Source: Pseudomonas sp. SDI
GTDB lineage: Bacteria; Pseudomonadota; Gammaproteobacteria; Pseudomonadales; Pseudomonadaceae
Direction of reading: 5' to 3'
Length of the DNA stretch: 52,689 nt
Assembly (NCBI RefSeq): GCF_003105155.1
Contig: NZ_QETK01000032.1
Coordinates: 1 to 52,689, forward strand
The notes below the pieces were generated by a model. It made no database searches and was not told where the DNA came from. It worked only from the letters and a program-made list of their open reading frames with translations. Both the position numbers and the translations under genes were made by a program. This document shows, one piece after another, positions 9,019 to 17,936 of the stretch. Position 1 is the stretch's first letter; every line of letters begins with the position of its first letter.

Positions 9019-9969
9019 ATGAGCCTGGCCCTGGAAAAACCGGCCTTGCAGCCGATCCAATCGCCGTTGCGGCGCTTCTCCAACCTGCTTTACCGGCGGC
9101 CGAACCTGTACCTGCTGATGCTGCTGATCCCGCCACTGATCTGGTTCGGCGCGATCTACCTCGGCTCGCTGCTGAACCTGCTCTGGCAAGGCTTCTACAC
9201 CTTCGACGACTTCACCATGGCGGTGACCCCGGACCTGACCCTGGCCAACTTCGCCGCGCTGTTCAACCCGTCGAACTTCGACATCATCCTGCGCACCCTG
9301 GGCATGGCCGTGGCCGTGTCGCTGGGCAGCGCCGCACTGGCGTTCCCGATTGCCTACTACATGGCGCGCTACACCAGCGGCAAGACCAAGGCGTTCTTCT
9401 ACATCGCGGTGATGATGCCGATGTGGGCCAGCTACATCGTCAAGGCCTACGCCTGGACCCTGCTGCTGGCCAAGGGCGGCGTGGCCCAGTGGTTCGTCCA
9501 GCAACTGAACCTGGAGCCGCTGCTGCAATTCATCCTCGGCATTCCGGGGGTCGGCGGCAGCACCTTGTCGACCTCGCACCTGGGGCGTTTCCTGGTGTTC
9601 GTCTACATCTGGCTGCCGTTCATGATCCTGCCGATCCAGGCCTCGCTGGAGCGCCTGCCGCCGTCGCTGCTGCAAGCGTCCGCCGACCTCGGAGCGAAAC
9701 CGCGACAAACCTTCATGCAGGTGATCCTGCCGCTGTCGGTGCCGGGGATCGCCGCCGGGTCGATCTTCACCTTCTCGCTGACCCTGGGCGACTTCATCGT
9801 GCCGCAACTGGTCGGCCCGCCCGGCTACTTCATCGGCAGCATGGTCTACGCCCAGCAGGGCGCGATCGGCAACATGCCGATGGCCGCCGCCTTCACCCTG
9901 GTGCCGATCGTGCTGATCGCCATCTACCTGTCCATCGTCAAACGCCTGGGGGCCTTCGATGCACTCTGA
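9019..9969 (+). CDS. ABC transporter permease, YdcU/PotB-like
   Basis: Inner membrane permease of 316 aa. It has an N-terminal cytoplasmic tail of about 35 residues and about six membrane helices. The EAA loop, which contacts the ATPase, is seen in ASADLGAKPRQTFMQVILPL (near 215-235). It starts one base after the ATPase stop, with GAGGG upstream. The next permease begins 11 bases before its stop, which implies coupled translation. Confidence 0.9.
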   Translation: MSLALEKPALQPIQSPLRRFSNLLYRRPNLYLLMLLIPPLIWFGAIYLGSLLNLLWQGFYTFDDFTMAVTPDLTLANFAALFNPSNFDIILRTLGMAVAVSLGSAALAFPIAYYMARYTSGKTKAFFYIAVMMPMWASYIVKAYAWTLLLAKGGVAQWFVQQLNLEPLLQFILGIPGVGGSTLSTSHLGRFLVFVYIWLPFMILPIQASLERLPPSLLQASADLGAKPRQTFMQVILPLSVPGIAAGSIFTFSLTLGDFIVPQLVGPPGYFIGSMVYAQQGAIGNMPMAAAFTLVPIVLIAIYLSIVKRLGAFDAL

Positions 9970-10765
9970 AAAAGCCTCGCTGGGCTTGCGCCTGGCTGCC
10001 TGGGGCGGGCTAGTGTTCCTGCACTTCCCGATCCTGATCATCTTCCTCTACGCCTTCAACACCGAAGACGCGGCGTTCAGCTTCCCACCGCAGGGCTTCA
10101 CCCTGAAGTGGTTCAGCGTGGCCTTCTCGCGGCCCGACGTGCTCGAATCGATCAAGCTATCGCTACAGGTCGCCTGCCTGGCCACGCTGATCGCCCTGGT
10201 GCTCGGCACCCTGGCCTCGGCGGCGCTGTACCGGCGCAGCTTCTTTGGCAAGGAAGGCATCTCGCTGATGCTGATCCTGCCCATCGCCCTGCCCGGCATC
10301 ATCACCGGTATCGCCCTGCTGTCGGCGTTCAAGAGCCTGGGTATCGAGCCGGGCATCTTCACCATCGTCGTCGGCCACGCCACGTTCTGCGTGGTGATCG
10401 TCTACAACAACGTCATCGCGCGCCTGCGGCGCACCTCGCACAGCCTGATCGAGGCATCGATGGACCTCGGTGCCGATGGCTGGCAGACCTTCCGCTACAT
10501 CATCCTGCCCAACCTCGGCTCGGCGCTGCTGGCGGGCGGCATGCTGGCATTTGCCTTGTCGTTCGACGAGATCATCGTCACCACTTTCACCGCCGGGCAT
10601 GAACGCACCCTGCCGATCTGGCTGCTCAACCAGCTCAGCCGGCCGCGCGACGTACCGGTCACCAACGTGGTCGCCATGCTGGTGATGCTGGTGACCATGC
10701 TGCCGATTCTCGGCGCCTATTACCTGACCCGCGGCGGCGAAAGCGTTGCCGGCAGCGGCAAATAA
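9959..10765 (+). CDS. ABC transporter permease, YdcV/PotC-like
   Basis: Second inner membrane permease, 268 aa, with about six helices. Its EAA loop reads ASMDLGADGWQTFRYIILP. It overlaps the YdcU-like gene by 11 bases and pairs with it as the usual heterodimer of spermidine/putrescine-type importers. The downstream dehydrogenase gene starts 31 bases after its stop. Confidence 0.9.
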   Translation: MHSEKASLGLRLAAWGGLVFLHFPILIIFLYAFNTEDAAFSFPPQGFTLKWFSVAFSRPDVLESIKLSLQVACLATLIALVLGTLASAALYRRSFFGKEGISLMLILPIALPGIITGIALLSAFKSLGIEPGIFTIVVGHATFCVVIVYNNVIARLRRTSHSLIEASMDLGADGWQTFRYIILPNLGSALLAGGMLAFALSFDEIIVTTFTAGHERTLPIWLLNQLSRPRDVPVTNVVAMLVMLVTMLPILGAYYLTRGGESVAGSGK

Positions 10766-10796
10766 TTCTCGAGGACATAGCGTGGAGGACGTAACG

Positions 10797-12221
10797 ATGC
10801 ACACCCGACTGCTGATCAATGGCCAACTGGTCGCCGGCGAAGGCGCCAGCTACGCGGTACTGAACCCGGCGCTGGGCGCCACCCTGGTGGAAATCAACGA
10901 GGCCAGCGAAGCCCAGGTGGATGCCGCCGTGCGCGCGGCCGACCTGGCCTTCGACAGTTGGTCGCAGACCACGCCGAAGGACCGCGCGACCCTGCTGCTG
11001 AAACTTGCCGACAGCATCGAGGCGCACGGCGAGGAGCTGGCCAGGCTGGAATCGGACAACTGCGGCAAACCCTACAGCGCCGCATTGAACGACGAGATCC
11101 CGGCGATTGCCGATGTGTTCCGCTTCTTTGCCGGGGCCACCCGCTGCCTGAGTGGCTCGGCCGCTGGCGAGTACCTGCCGGGGCACACCTCGATGATCCG
11201 TCGCGACCCGATTGGCGTGATCGCCTCGATTGCGCCGTGGAACTACCCTCTGATGATGGTCGCCTGGAAAATCGCCCCGGCGCTGGCCGCCGGCAACACC
11301 GTGGTGCTCAAGCCGTCCGAGCAAACCCCGCTGACCGCCCTGCGCCTGGCCGCGCTGGCCAACGAAATCTTCCCGGCCGGGGTACTGAACATCCTGTTTG
11401 GTCGCGGCCCGAGCGTCGGCTCGCCGCTGGTCAGCCACCCGAAAGTGCGCATGGTCTCGCTGACCGGCTCCATCCCCACCGGCACCAACATCATTGCCAG
11501 CACCGCCGACACGGTCAAACGCATGCACATGGAACTGGGTGGCAAGGCCCCGGTGATCATCTTCGACGACGCCGATATCGACGCAGCGGTCGACGGCATC
11601 CGCACCTTCGGCTTCTACAACGCCGGCCAGGACTGCACCGCCGCCTGCCGCATCTATGCGCACAGCGCCATCTACGATCGGTTCGTCGAGAAGCTCGGCG
11701 CAGCGGTCGCCAGCATCAAGTACGGCCTGCAGGACGACCCGGACACCGAGCTGGGTCCACTGATCACCGCCCAGCACCGCGACAAGGTCGCCGGCATGGT
11801 CGAACGGGCCATCGCCCAGCCGCATATCCGCCTGATCACTGGCGGCAAGGCGGTACCCGGCGACGGCTTCTTCTTCGAGCCGACCGTGCTCGCCGATGCC
11901 CAGCAGGATGACGAGATCGTCCGGCGCGAAGTCTTTGGCCCGGTGGTCTCAGTCACCCGCTTCGACAGCGAGGCGCAAGTGCTGGGCTGGGCCAACGATT
12001 CCGACTACGGCCTGGCCTCGTCACTCTGGACCCAGGATGTCGGCCGCGCCCACCGCCTTTCGGCACGCCTGCAATACGGCTGTACCTGGGTCAACACGCA
12101 CTTTATGCTGGTCAGCGAAATGCCCCATGGCGGTCAGAAATTGTCCGGCTACGGCAAGGACATGTCGATGTACGGGCTGGAAGACTACACCTGCATTCGC
12201 CATGTGATGTTCAAGCATTGA
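10797..12221 (+). CDS. NAD-dependent aminoaldehyde dehydrogenase, PatD/YdcW-like (copy 2)
   Basis: Aldehyde dehydrogenase of 474 aa, a close relative of the enzyme at 5120. Catalytic residues are Asn149 (APWNYP), Glu246 (MELGGKAP) and Cys280 (GQDCTAACR). I place the start at ATG 10797, with GGAGG 8-10 bases upstream and a product matching the family N-terminus. A longer frame from 10746 would overlap the permease. It is followed by the spermidine dehydrogenase after 17 bases, so it probably takes the 4-aminobutyraldehyde or 3-aminopropionaldehyde produced there. Why two copies are kept is unknown; different chain-length preference is a reasonable guess. Confidence 0.88.
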   Translation: MHTRLLINGQLVAGEGASYAVLNPALGATLVEINEASEAQVDAAVRAADLAFDSWSQTTPKDRATLLLKLADSIEAHGEELARLESDNCGKPYSAALNDEIPAIADVFRFFAGATRCLSGSAAGEYLPGHTSMIRRDPIGVIASIAPWNYPLMMVAWKIAPALAAGNTVVLKPSEQTPLTALRLAALANEIFPAGVLNILFGRGPSVGSPLVSHPKVRMVSLTGSIPTGTNIIASTADTVKRMHMELGGKAPVIIFDDADIDAAVDGIRTFGFYNAGQDCTAACRIYAHSAIYDRFVEKLGAAVASIKYGLQDDPDTELGPLITAQHRDKVAGMVERAIAQPHIRLITGGKAVPGDGFFFEPTVLADAQQDDEIVRREVFGPVVSVTRFDSEAQVLGWANDSDYGLASSLWTQDVGRAHRLSARLQYGCTWVNTHFMLVSEMPHGGQKLSGYGKDMSMYGLEDYTCIRHVMFKH

Positions 12222-12238
12222 TCAGGTAAGGACACCGA

Positions 12239-14101
12239 ATGAAGATCACGCGACGCGACTTCCTCAATGGGGTCGCCATCGGTATCGCGGCGGGGCTCAC
12301 CCCGCTGCAGATTCTCCAGGCCGCCGCGCAAAACCGTGACTACCCGCCGGCGCTGACCGGCATGCGCGGCAGCCACGTCGGTGCGTTCGAGGTAGCGCAC
12401 CAGATGGGCTGGGAAAAGAAAACCTTTGCCACGGATAACCTGCCGATCCACGAGCAGTACGACCTGATCGTCGTCGGCGGCGGCCTCAGCGGCTTGTCGG
12501 CGGCCTGGTTCTACCGCGAACAGCATCCCACCGCGCGCATCCTGATCATCGAGAACCATGACGACTTCGGCGGCCACGCCAAGCGCAACGAGTTCAGCGC
12601 CGACGGGCGGATGATCATCGGTTATGGCGGCAGCGAGGCCTTCCAGTCGCCGAACCACCTGTACAGTGCCGAAGTGAATGGCCTGCTGAAGAAGCTCGGG
12701 GTCGATATCAAGCGTTTCGAAACCGCCTTCGACCGCAACTTCTACCCGGACCTGGGGCTGTCGCGCGGGGTGTTCTTCGACAAGGAAACCTTCGGCGAAG
12801 ACAAACTGGTGACCGGCGACCCGACGCCGATGGTTGCCGACGACATCGCCCCGGAGCGCCTCAACGCGCGCACCGTGCGCGAGTTCATCAACGACTTTCC
12901 GCTGCCGCTGGCCGACCGCCTGGCGCTGATCGACCTGCATGAAGCGCCGCGCGACTACCTCAAGGGGCAGTCGCTGGCCGACAAGACCCGGCACCTGGAA
13001 ACCACCAGCTACCAGGACTTCCTGCTGCGCGACGTTGGCCTGTCGCCGACGGCGGTGAAGTACTTCCTCAGCCGCACCAACGACTTCTCGGCGTTGAGCA
13101 TCGACGCGGTGCCGGCGCTGGACGCCTACAGCGTTGGCTTCCCCGGCTTTGCCGCAATGGGCCTGGAGCCGATCAGCGCAGAAGCCAAGGCGGAGATGGA
13201 AGAGCCGTACATCTATCACTTCCCGGATGGCAACGCGTCGCTGGCGCGGCTGCTGGTGCGCAGCCTGATTCCGGCGGTGGCCGGCGGGCACGGCATGGAC
13301 AGTATCGTGCTGGCACCATTCGACTACAGCCAGCTGGACAAACCCGGCCAACCGGTGCGGATTCGCCTGAACAGCACGGCGGTGAGCGTGCGCAACGCCA
13401 AGGGCGGGGTGAATGTCGGCTACAGCACCAGCGGCCAGTTGGCGCAGGTGCGCGGCAAGCACTGCGTGATGGCCTGCTACAACATGATGATCCCGTACGT
13501 GCTGCGCGGCCTGCCACCGGAACAGGCGCATGCGCTGAGCCAGAACGTGAAGTTCCCGCTGGTGTACACCAAAGTCATCGTGCGCAACTGGCAGGCGTTC
13601 CAGCAGCTCGGCGTGCATGAGATCTATGCGGCGACGCTGCCGTACAGCCGGATCAAGCTGGATTATCCGGTAGACATTGGCGGCTATGAGCACCCGCGCG
13701 ACCCGACACAGCCGATCTGCCTGCACATGGTTTACGTGCCGACCACGCCGAACAGCGGCATGAGCGCCCGCGACCAGGCGCGGGCCGGACGGGCGCGGTT
13801 GTATGCGGCGACGTTCGAGCAGATGGAGACGCAGATTCGCGAGCAGTTGCAGCGGATGCTCGGCCCGGGTGGCTTCGATCACCAGGAGGATATCCTGGCG
13901 ATCACGGTGAACCGTTGGTCGCATGGCTATGCGTACTTCTCCAACAGCCTGTTCGACGATGCCGAACAGAGCGAGCAGTGGATGACGCTAGCGCGCAAAC
14001 CGCTGGGCAAGGTCAGCATCGCCAACTCCGACGCCGGCTGGAGCGCGTATGCACATGCGGCGATCGACGAGGCATGGCGGGCGGTTGGCGAACTGAGCTG
14101 A
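12239..14101 (+). CDS. spdH: SpdH-type spermidine dehydrogenase, Tat-exported FAD oxidoreductase
   Basis: FAD-dependent amine dehydrogenase of 620 aa, the same length I recall for P. aeruginosa SpdH (PA3713). The N-terminus carries a twin-arginine signal (TRRDFL at residues 4-9, then a hydrophobic run to about 29), so the folded flavoprotein should be exported. The dinucleotide-binding motif is DLIVVGGGLSGLSAAW (75-90), followed by the FAD ribose Glu in LIIENHDDFGGHAKRNEF. By family knowledge it cleaves spermidine to an aminoaldehyde and 1,3-diaminopropane and passes electrons to the respiratory chain. It is last in the polyamine operon. Assignment rests on overall resemblance and context; another amine oxidase specificity is possible. 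Confidence 0.85.
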   Translation: MKITRRDFLNGVAIGIAAGLTPLQILQAAAQNRDYPPALTGMRGSHVGAFEVAHQMGWEKKTFATDNLPIHEQYDLIVVGGGLSGLSAAWFYREQHPTARILIIENHDDFGGHAKRNEFSADGRMIIGYGGSEAFQSPNHLYSAEVNGLLKKLGVDIKRFETAFDRNFYPDLGLSRGVFFDKETFGEDKLVTGDPTPMVADDIAPERLNARTVREFINDFPLPLADRLALIDLHEAPRDYLKGQSLADKTRHLETTSYQDFLLRDVGLSPTAVKYFLSRTNDFSALSIDAVPALDAYSVGFPGFAAMGLEPISAEAKAEMEEPYIYHFPDGNASLARLLVRSLIPAVAGGHGMDSIVLAPFDYSQLDKPGQPVRIRLNSTAVSVRNAKGGVNVGYSTSGQLAQVRGKHCVMACYNMMIPYVLRGLPPEQAHALSQNVKFPLVYTKVIVRNWQAFQQLGVHEIYAATLPYSRIKLDYPVDIGGYEHPRDPTQPICLHMVYVPTTPNSGMSARDQARAGRARLYAATFEQMETQIREQLQRMLGPGGFDHQEDILAITVNRWSHGYAYFSNSLFDDAEQSEQWMTLARKPLGKVSIANSDAGWSAYAHAAIDEAWRAVGELS

Positions 14102-14109
14102 GTTCGGCG

Positions 14110-14187
14110 CCCTATCGCCGGCCAGGCCCGCGCCCACAGGGTTCACACTTGCATTGCCTGTGGGAACGGGCCTGGCCGGCGATAGGG
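14110..14187. repeat. REP-like inverted pair between convergent genes, possible bidirectional transcript end
   Basis: Left arm CCCTATCGCCGGCCAGGCCC and right arm GGGCCTGGCCGGCGATAGGG are reverse complements. The inner CCCACAGG/CCTGTGGG pair extends the stem around a loop of about 16 bases. It sits between the spdH stop and the convergent OYE gene stop. The arm (GCCGGCCAGGCC core) differs from the CGGGACGAGCCCG type elsewhere in the window. Confidence 0.9.
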
Positions 14188-14210
14188 CCGCGCAGCGGGC
14201 GGCCGCAGGC

Positions 14211-15317
14211 TTATTCGCGCAAATCCGACTCATGGATCGGTTGTTCCCGGCTCGTCGCCCGTTGGTACTGCGCCGGCCATACCGCCTTGTATCCACCCAG
14301 ATCGTCGTCGGCATGCAGCGGCCAGTACGGGTCGCGCAGCAGCTCCCGGGCCAGGAAAATGATGTCGGCCTGCGCCGTACGCAGAATATGTTCGGCCTGC
14401 GCCGGCTCGGTAATCATGCCCACCGTGCCGGTGGCAATCCCGGACTCCTCCCGCACCCGCGCGGCAAACTGCGTCTGGTAACCCGGCCCGGTCGGGATCT
14501 CGGCATGCACCGAGGTGCCGCCCGACGACACATCGATCAGATCGACACCCAGCGCACGCAAGCGCTTGGCCAGCGCCACCGTCTCGTCCGGGTTCCAGCC
14601 ATCCTCTACCCAGTCGGTTGCCGACACCCGGACGAACACCGGCAACTCGTCCGGCCACACCGCCCGCACCGCTTCGCTCACCTGCAAGGTCAGCCGAATA
14701 CGGTTTTCGAAGTTGCTGCCATAGTCGTCGCGCCGCTGGTTGCTCAACGGCGAAAGGAATTGATGCAACAGGTAGCCATGCGCCGCATGCACTTCGACCA
14801 CCTTGAACCCGGCCTTCAAGGCCCGCCGCGCCGCCTCGACAAAAGCCTGGATCACTTCGTCGATCTGCGCCTGGGTGAGTTCCTGCGGGGCGGTGTGCTG
14901 CGGGTCGAAAGCGATCCTCGACGGCCCTACCGGCACCCAGCCACCGTCTTCCGGCTTCACGCTGCCATGCTTGCCCAGCCAGGGTCGATGGGTGCTGGCC
15001 TTGCGCCCGGCATGCGCCAGCTGAATCCCCGGCACGGCGCCCTGGGCAGTGATGAAACGGGTGATACGTTGCAACGGTGGGATCTGTGCGTCGTCCCACA
15101 GGCCAAGGTCCTGGGCGGTAATCCGCCCCTCGGCGGTGACCGCCGTCGCTTCGGTGAACACCAGGCCGGCACCCCCGACCGCGCGGCTCCCCAGGTGCAC
15201 CAGGTGCCAGTCGTTGGCCAGGCCATCGACCGCCGAGTACTGGCACATTGGCGATACCGCGATACGGTTCGGCAGGGTCAGGTGACGCAGGGTGTAAGGC
15301 TCAAGCAGCAGGCTCAT
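14211..15317 (-). CDS. NADH:flavin oxidoreductase, OYE family (YqjM/XenA-like)
   Basis: FMN-dependent ene-reductase of 368 aa. It belongs to the YqjM/XenA class, shown by Cys25 in SPMCQYSA, which modulates flavin potential, and the substrate-binding pair His177/His180 in VHAAHGYLLHQFLSP. A further FMN/substrate motif is QLAHAGRKAS (near 99-108). Enzymes of this class reduce activated C=C bonds of enones, maleimides or nitro compounds; the natural substrate is usually unknown. The start is ATG 15317 with GAGGTG upstream. It is separated from recJ by 106 bases and is probably transcribed on its own. Confidence 0.9.
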   Translation of the reverse strand: MSLLLEPYTLRHLTLPNRIAVSPMCQYSAVDGLANDWHLVHLGSRAVGGAGLVFTEATAVTAEGRITAQDLGLWDDAQIPPLQRITRFITAQGAVPGIQLAHAGRKASTHRPWLGKHGSVKPEDGGWVPVGPSRIAFDPQHTAPQELTQAQIDEVIQAFVEAARRALKAGFKVVEVHAAHGYLLHQFLSPLSNQRRDDYGSNFENRIRLTLQVSEAVRAVWPDELPVFVRVSATDWVEDGWNPDETVALAKRLRALGVDLIDVSSGGTSVHAEIPTGPGYQTQFAARVREESGIATGTVGMITEPAQAEHILRTAQADIIFLARELLRDPYWPLHADDDLGGYKAVWPAQYQRATSREQPIHESDLRE

Positions 15318-15423
15318 GAGGGCACCTCTCAGGTCGACTCCAATGGTTGACCGACCCGAGCGTTATGTCTCCCCTGGGCTCAGTGCCGGTTCCTTGAGCC
15401 TAGACCAGTTTGCCCGGCGCCGT

Positions 15424-17133
15424 TCAGCGTGGCTCGATGTGCGCAATCATCAACTGCACGCTTTCCTGACCACGGAACTCGTTGACGTCGAGCTTGTAGG
15501 CCAGTTCCACCCAGCGCACCGTGGGGTTCGGCCACACGTCGCGGTCCACGCCAAAGGCGATGCCGTCGAGTTTCACCGAACCGCATTCACTCTTGAGCAC
15601 CACCTTCAGGTGCCGCTCGCCCACCACCCGCTGCTCGACCAGCTGGAACACCCCATGGAACAGCGGCTCGGGGAAATGCTGGCCCCACGGCCCGGCATGA
15701 CGCAGTGCCCGCGCCAGCTCCAGGTGAAACTCCTCGACGGCCAGGGTGCCATCGGACAGCAGCCGCCCGGTCAGGTCCTCTTCGCGCAACTGCCGACGCA
15801 CTTCTTCGTCGAAGGCGTCGGCAAAGGCCTGGAAGTTCTGCGCCGGCAACGACAGGCCGGCAGCCATGGCATGGCCGCCGAACTTGCTGATCAACTGCGG
15901 ATGGCGCGCAGCCACCGCATCCAGCGCATCGCGGATATGGAAGCCCGGCACCGAACGCGCCGAGCCCTTGAGCATACCCTCGCCGGCATCGGCAAACGCG
16001 ATGGTCGGGCGGTGGTAACGCTCCTTGAGCCGCGAGGCGAGAATACCGATCACGCCCTGGTGCCAGTCGGCCTCGAACAGGCACAGGCCAAACGGCATCG
16101 ACTCCAGCGGCAGGTCCTTGAGCTGGGCCAGCGCTTCACGCTGCATGCCCTGCTCGATGGACTTGCGGTCCTGGTTCAGTTCGTCCAGCTGCACGGCCAT
16201 TTCGCGGGCCAGGTTCGGCTCTTCGCAGAGCAGGCACTCGATGCCCAGGCTCATGTCGTCCAGGCGTCCGGCGGCGTTCAACCGTGGGCCGAGGATGAAG
16301 CCAAGGTCGGTGGAGGTGATGCGCCCGTGTTCGCGGCGCGCCACTTCGAGGATGGCCTTGAGCCCCGGTCGTGCGCGCCCGGCACGAATCCGCTCAAGCC
16401 CCTGGTGCACCAGGATGCGGTTGTTGGCGTCCAGCGGCACCACGTCGGCGACGCTGCCGAGGGCGACCAGGTCGAGCAACTCGCCGATGTTCGGTTGCGC
16501 CCGGTTTTCATAGTGGCCCAGGCTGCGCAGGCGGGCGCGCAGGGCCATCAGCACGTAGAAAATCACCCCGACACCGGCCAGGGCCTTGCTCGGGAAGCTG
16601 CAGCCGGGCTGGTTCGGGTTGACGATGGCATCGGCGGCCGGCAGTTCGTGGCCCGGCAGGTGGTGGTCGGTGACCAGCACCTTGAGCCCGGCCGCCTTGG
16701 CCGCCGCCACGCCGTCGACGCTGGAGATGCCGTTGTCCACGGTAATCAGCAGTTGCGGGCGGCGTTGCAAGGCCACCGCAACGATTTCCGGGGTCAGGCC
16801 GTAGCCGTATTCGAAGCGATTCGGCACCAGGTAGTCGACATGCGCGGCACCGAGCAAACGCAGGCCAAGCACGCCGACGGTGCTGGCGGTGGCGCCGTCG
16901 GCATCGAAGTCGCCGACGATCAGGATGCGCTGGCGCTGCTCCAGCGCCTCGACCAGCAGGTCGACCGCCGCATCGATGCCCTTGAGCTGCTGATAAGGCA
17001 GCAGGCGCGCCAGGCTTTTGTCCAGTTCATCGGCACGTTGCACGCCGCGGGCGGCGTACAGGCGCGTCAGCAGGGGCGGCAGGTCGCCGAGAAAGGGCAA
17101 GGTGGCTGGCAGGGGACGCGGTTCGATTCGCAT
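15424..17133 (-). CDS. recJ: Single-strand-specific 5'-3' exonuclease RecJ
   Basis: DHH-family nuclease of 569 aa, the usual RecJ length, acting in RecFOR recombination, mismatch repair and base excision repair. Catalytic motifs are GDFDADGATA (74-83), TVDNG (131-135) and TDHH (155-158). The DHHA1 part contains GGHAMAAGLSL, and a C-terminal OB-like domain follows. It starts at ATG 17133. It lies upstream of the OYE gene on the same strand and downstream of yaeQ. Confidence 0.95.
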   Translation of the reverse strand: MRIEPRPLPATLPFLGDLPPLLTRLYAARGVQRADELDKSLARLLPYQQLKGIDAAVDLLVEALEQRQRILIVGDFDADGATASTVGVLGLRLLGAAHVDYLVPNRFEYGYGLTPEIVAVALQRRPQLLITVDNGISSVDGVAAAKAAGLKVLVTDHHLPGHELPAADAIVNPNQPGCSFPSKALAGVGVIFYVLMALRARLRSLGHYENRAQPNIGELLDLVALGSVADVVPLDANNRILVHQGLERIRAGRARPGLKAILEVARREHGRITSTDLGFILGPRLNAAGRLDDMSLGIECLLCEEPNLAREMAVQLDELNQDRKSIEQGMQREALAQLKDLPLESMPFGLCLFEADWHQGVIGILASRLKERYHRPTIAFADAGEGMLKGSARSVPGFHIRDALDAVAARHPQLISKFGGHAMAAGLSLPAQNFQAFADAFDEEVRRQLREEDLTGRLLSDGTLAVEEFHLELARALRHAGPWGQHFPEPLFHGVFQLVEQRVVGERHLKVVLKSECGSVKLDGIAFGVDRDVWPNPTVRWVELAYKLDVNEFRGQESVQLMIAHIEPR

Positions 17134-17191
17134 GGGGCGGTTGGGGCTTCTCAGTTATTCGGTGGACTTTGGGTCTAGGGCTGCCTTGCAG

Positions 17192-17224
17192 CCCATCGCG
17201 GGACGAGCCCGCGCCCACAGGGCT
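17192..17224. repeat. Single REP element downstream of yaeQ
   Basis: ATCGCGGGACGAGCCCGCGC followed by CCACAGGGC, in the 106 bases between yaeQ and recJ. It is a single half-element rather than a pair. No other feature is visible in this gap. Confidence 0.85.
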
Positions 17225-17239
17225 CTGCGGGCTGTTGGA

Positions 17240-17782
17240 TTAGCCGCGCTCGCCGAGCAGCCACTCAAGCTGGACTTCATGCTGACCGCGGTCGTCGGTG
17301 ACGAACACCGTGCCTTCGCTGATCATTACGTCCCACTTGATCGACCGCGGCATATCCTGGGCCAGGGTTTCCAGCACGTCCTGTGGCACTGCCGCGATGT
17401 GCAGGTTCTTCAGGCCTTTCACCGCATCCACCACCTTGGTCTGCCACACCCGCAGGCTGCCGTAGGCCAGCAGGCTGGTGCGCTCGGTACGGCGCGAGCA
17501 CCAGGTCAGGCGATCGGCATCCGGCTGGCCGACTTCGATCCAGTGCAGCACGCGGTCGTCCAGGCTCTTTTCCCACAATGCCGGCTCGTCGACATCCGAC
17601 AGACCTCGACCGAACGCCAACTGCTCGTTGTAGAACAGGGCATAGGCCAGCAACCGCACCGCCATGCGCTCTTCGGTCTCCGACGGGTGACGGGCGATGG
17701 TCTGCTTGACGCTCTGGTACACATTGCGATCAAGGTCGGTAAGGTTCAGTTCGAATTTGTAGGTGGTGGACGGCTGGGCCAT
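17240..17782 (-). CDS. yaeQ: YaeQ family protein
   Basis: Protein of 180 aa matching the YaeQ family over its whole length. Recognisable segments are YKFELNLTDLDRNVY at the N-terminus, RLLAYALFYNEQL, and WIEVGQPDADRLTWCSRRTE. YaeQ has a PD-(D/E)XK nuclease-like fold. Early genetic work proposed a link to RfaH suppression, but a role is not established. The start is ATG 17782. It is divergent from the CoA-transferase gene across 154 bases. Confidence 0.9.
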   Translation of the reverse strand: MAQPSTTYKFELNLTDLDRNVYQSVKQTIARHPSETEERMAVRLLAYALFYNEQLAFGRGLSDVDEPALWEKSLDDRVLHWIEVGQPDADRLTWCSRRTERTSLLAYGSLRVWQTKVVDAVKGLKNLHIAAVPQDVLETLAQDMPRSIKWDVMISEGTVFVTDDRGQHEVQLEWLLGERG

Positions 17783-17936
17783 GGACGGGCTTCTGCTAAC
17801 GGAAAATGTCGCCCAGTCTAACCGATGCCGCCGCGATCAACGAAGCGTCGCGGCCAATTCCCTGCGCTACAGCAGTATCTGTGGCAATCGGCCTGTGATA
17901 AAACCTAGCGCACTGTCCCGCCGTAACGGATGCCTT

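Noticed and set aside
12185..13924. 579-aa open frame on the minus strand opposite spdH
   Set aside because: Shadow frame; the plus strand carries the FAD enzyme with Tat signal and operon context.
14110..14187. Classical Rho-independent terminator after spdH
   Set aside because: The stem is long and perfect but no T-tract follows on either strand; it fits a REP pair better, though it may still end transcripts.
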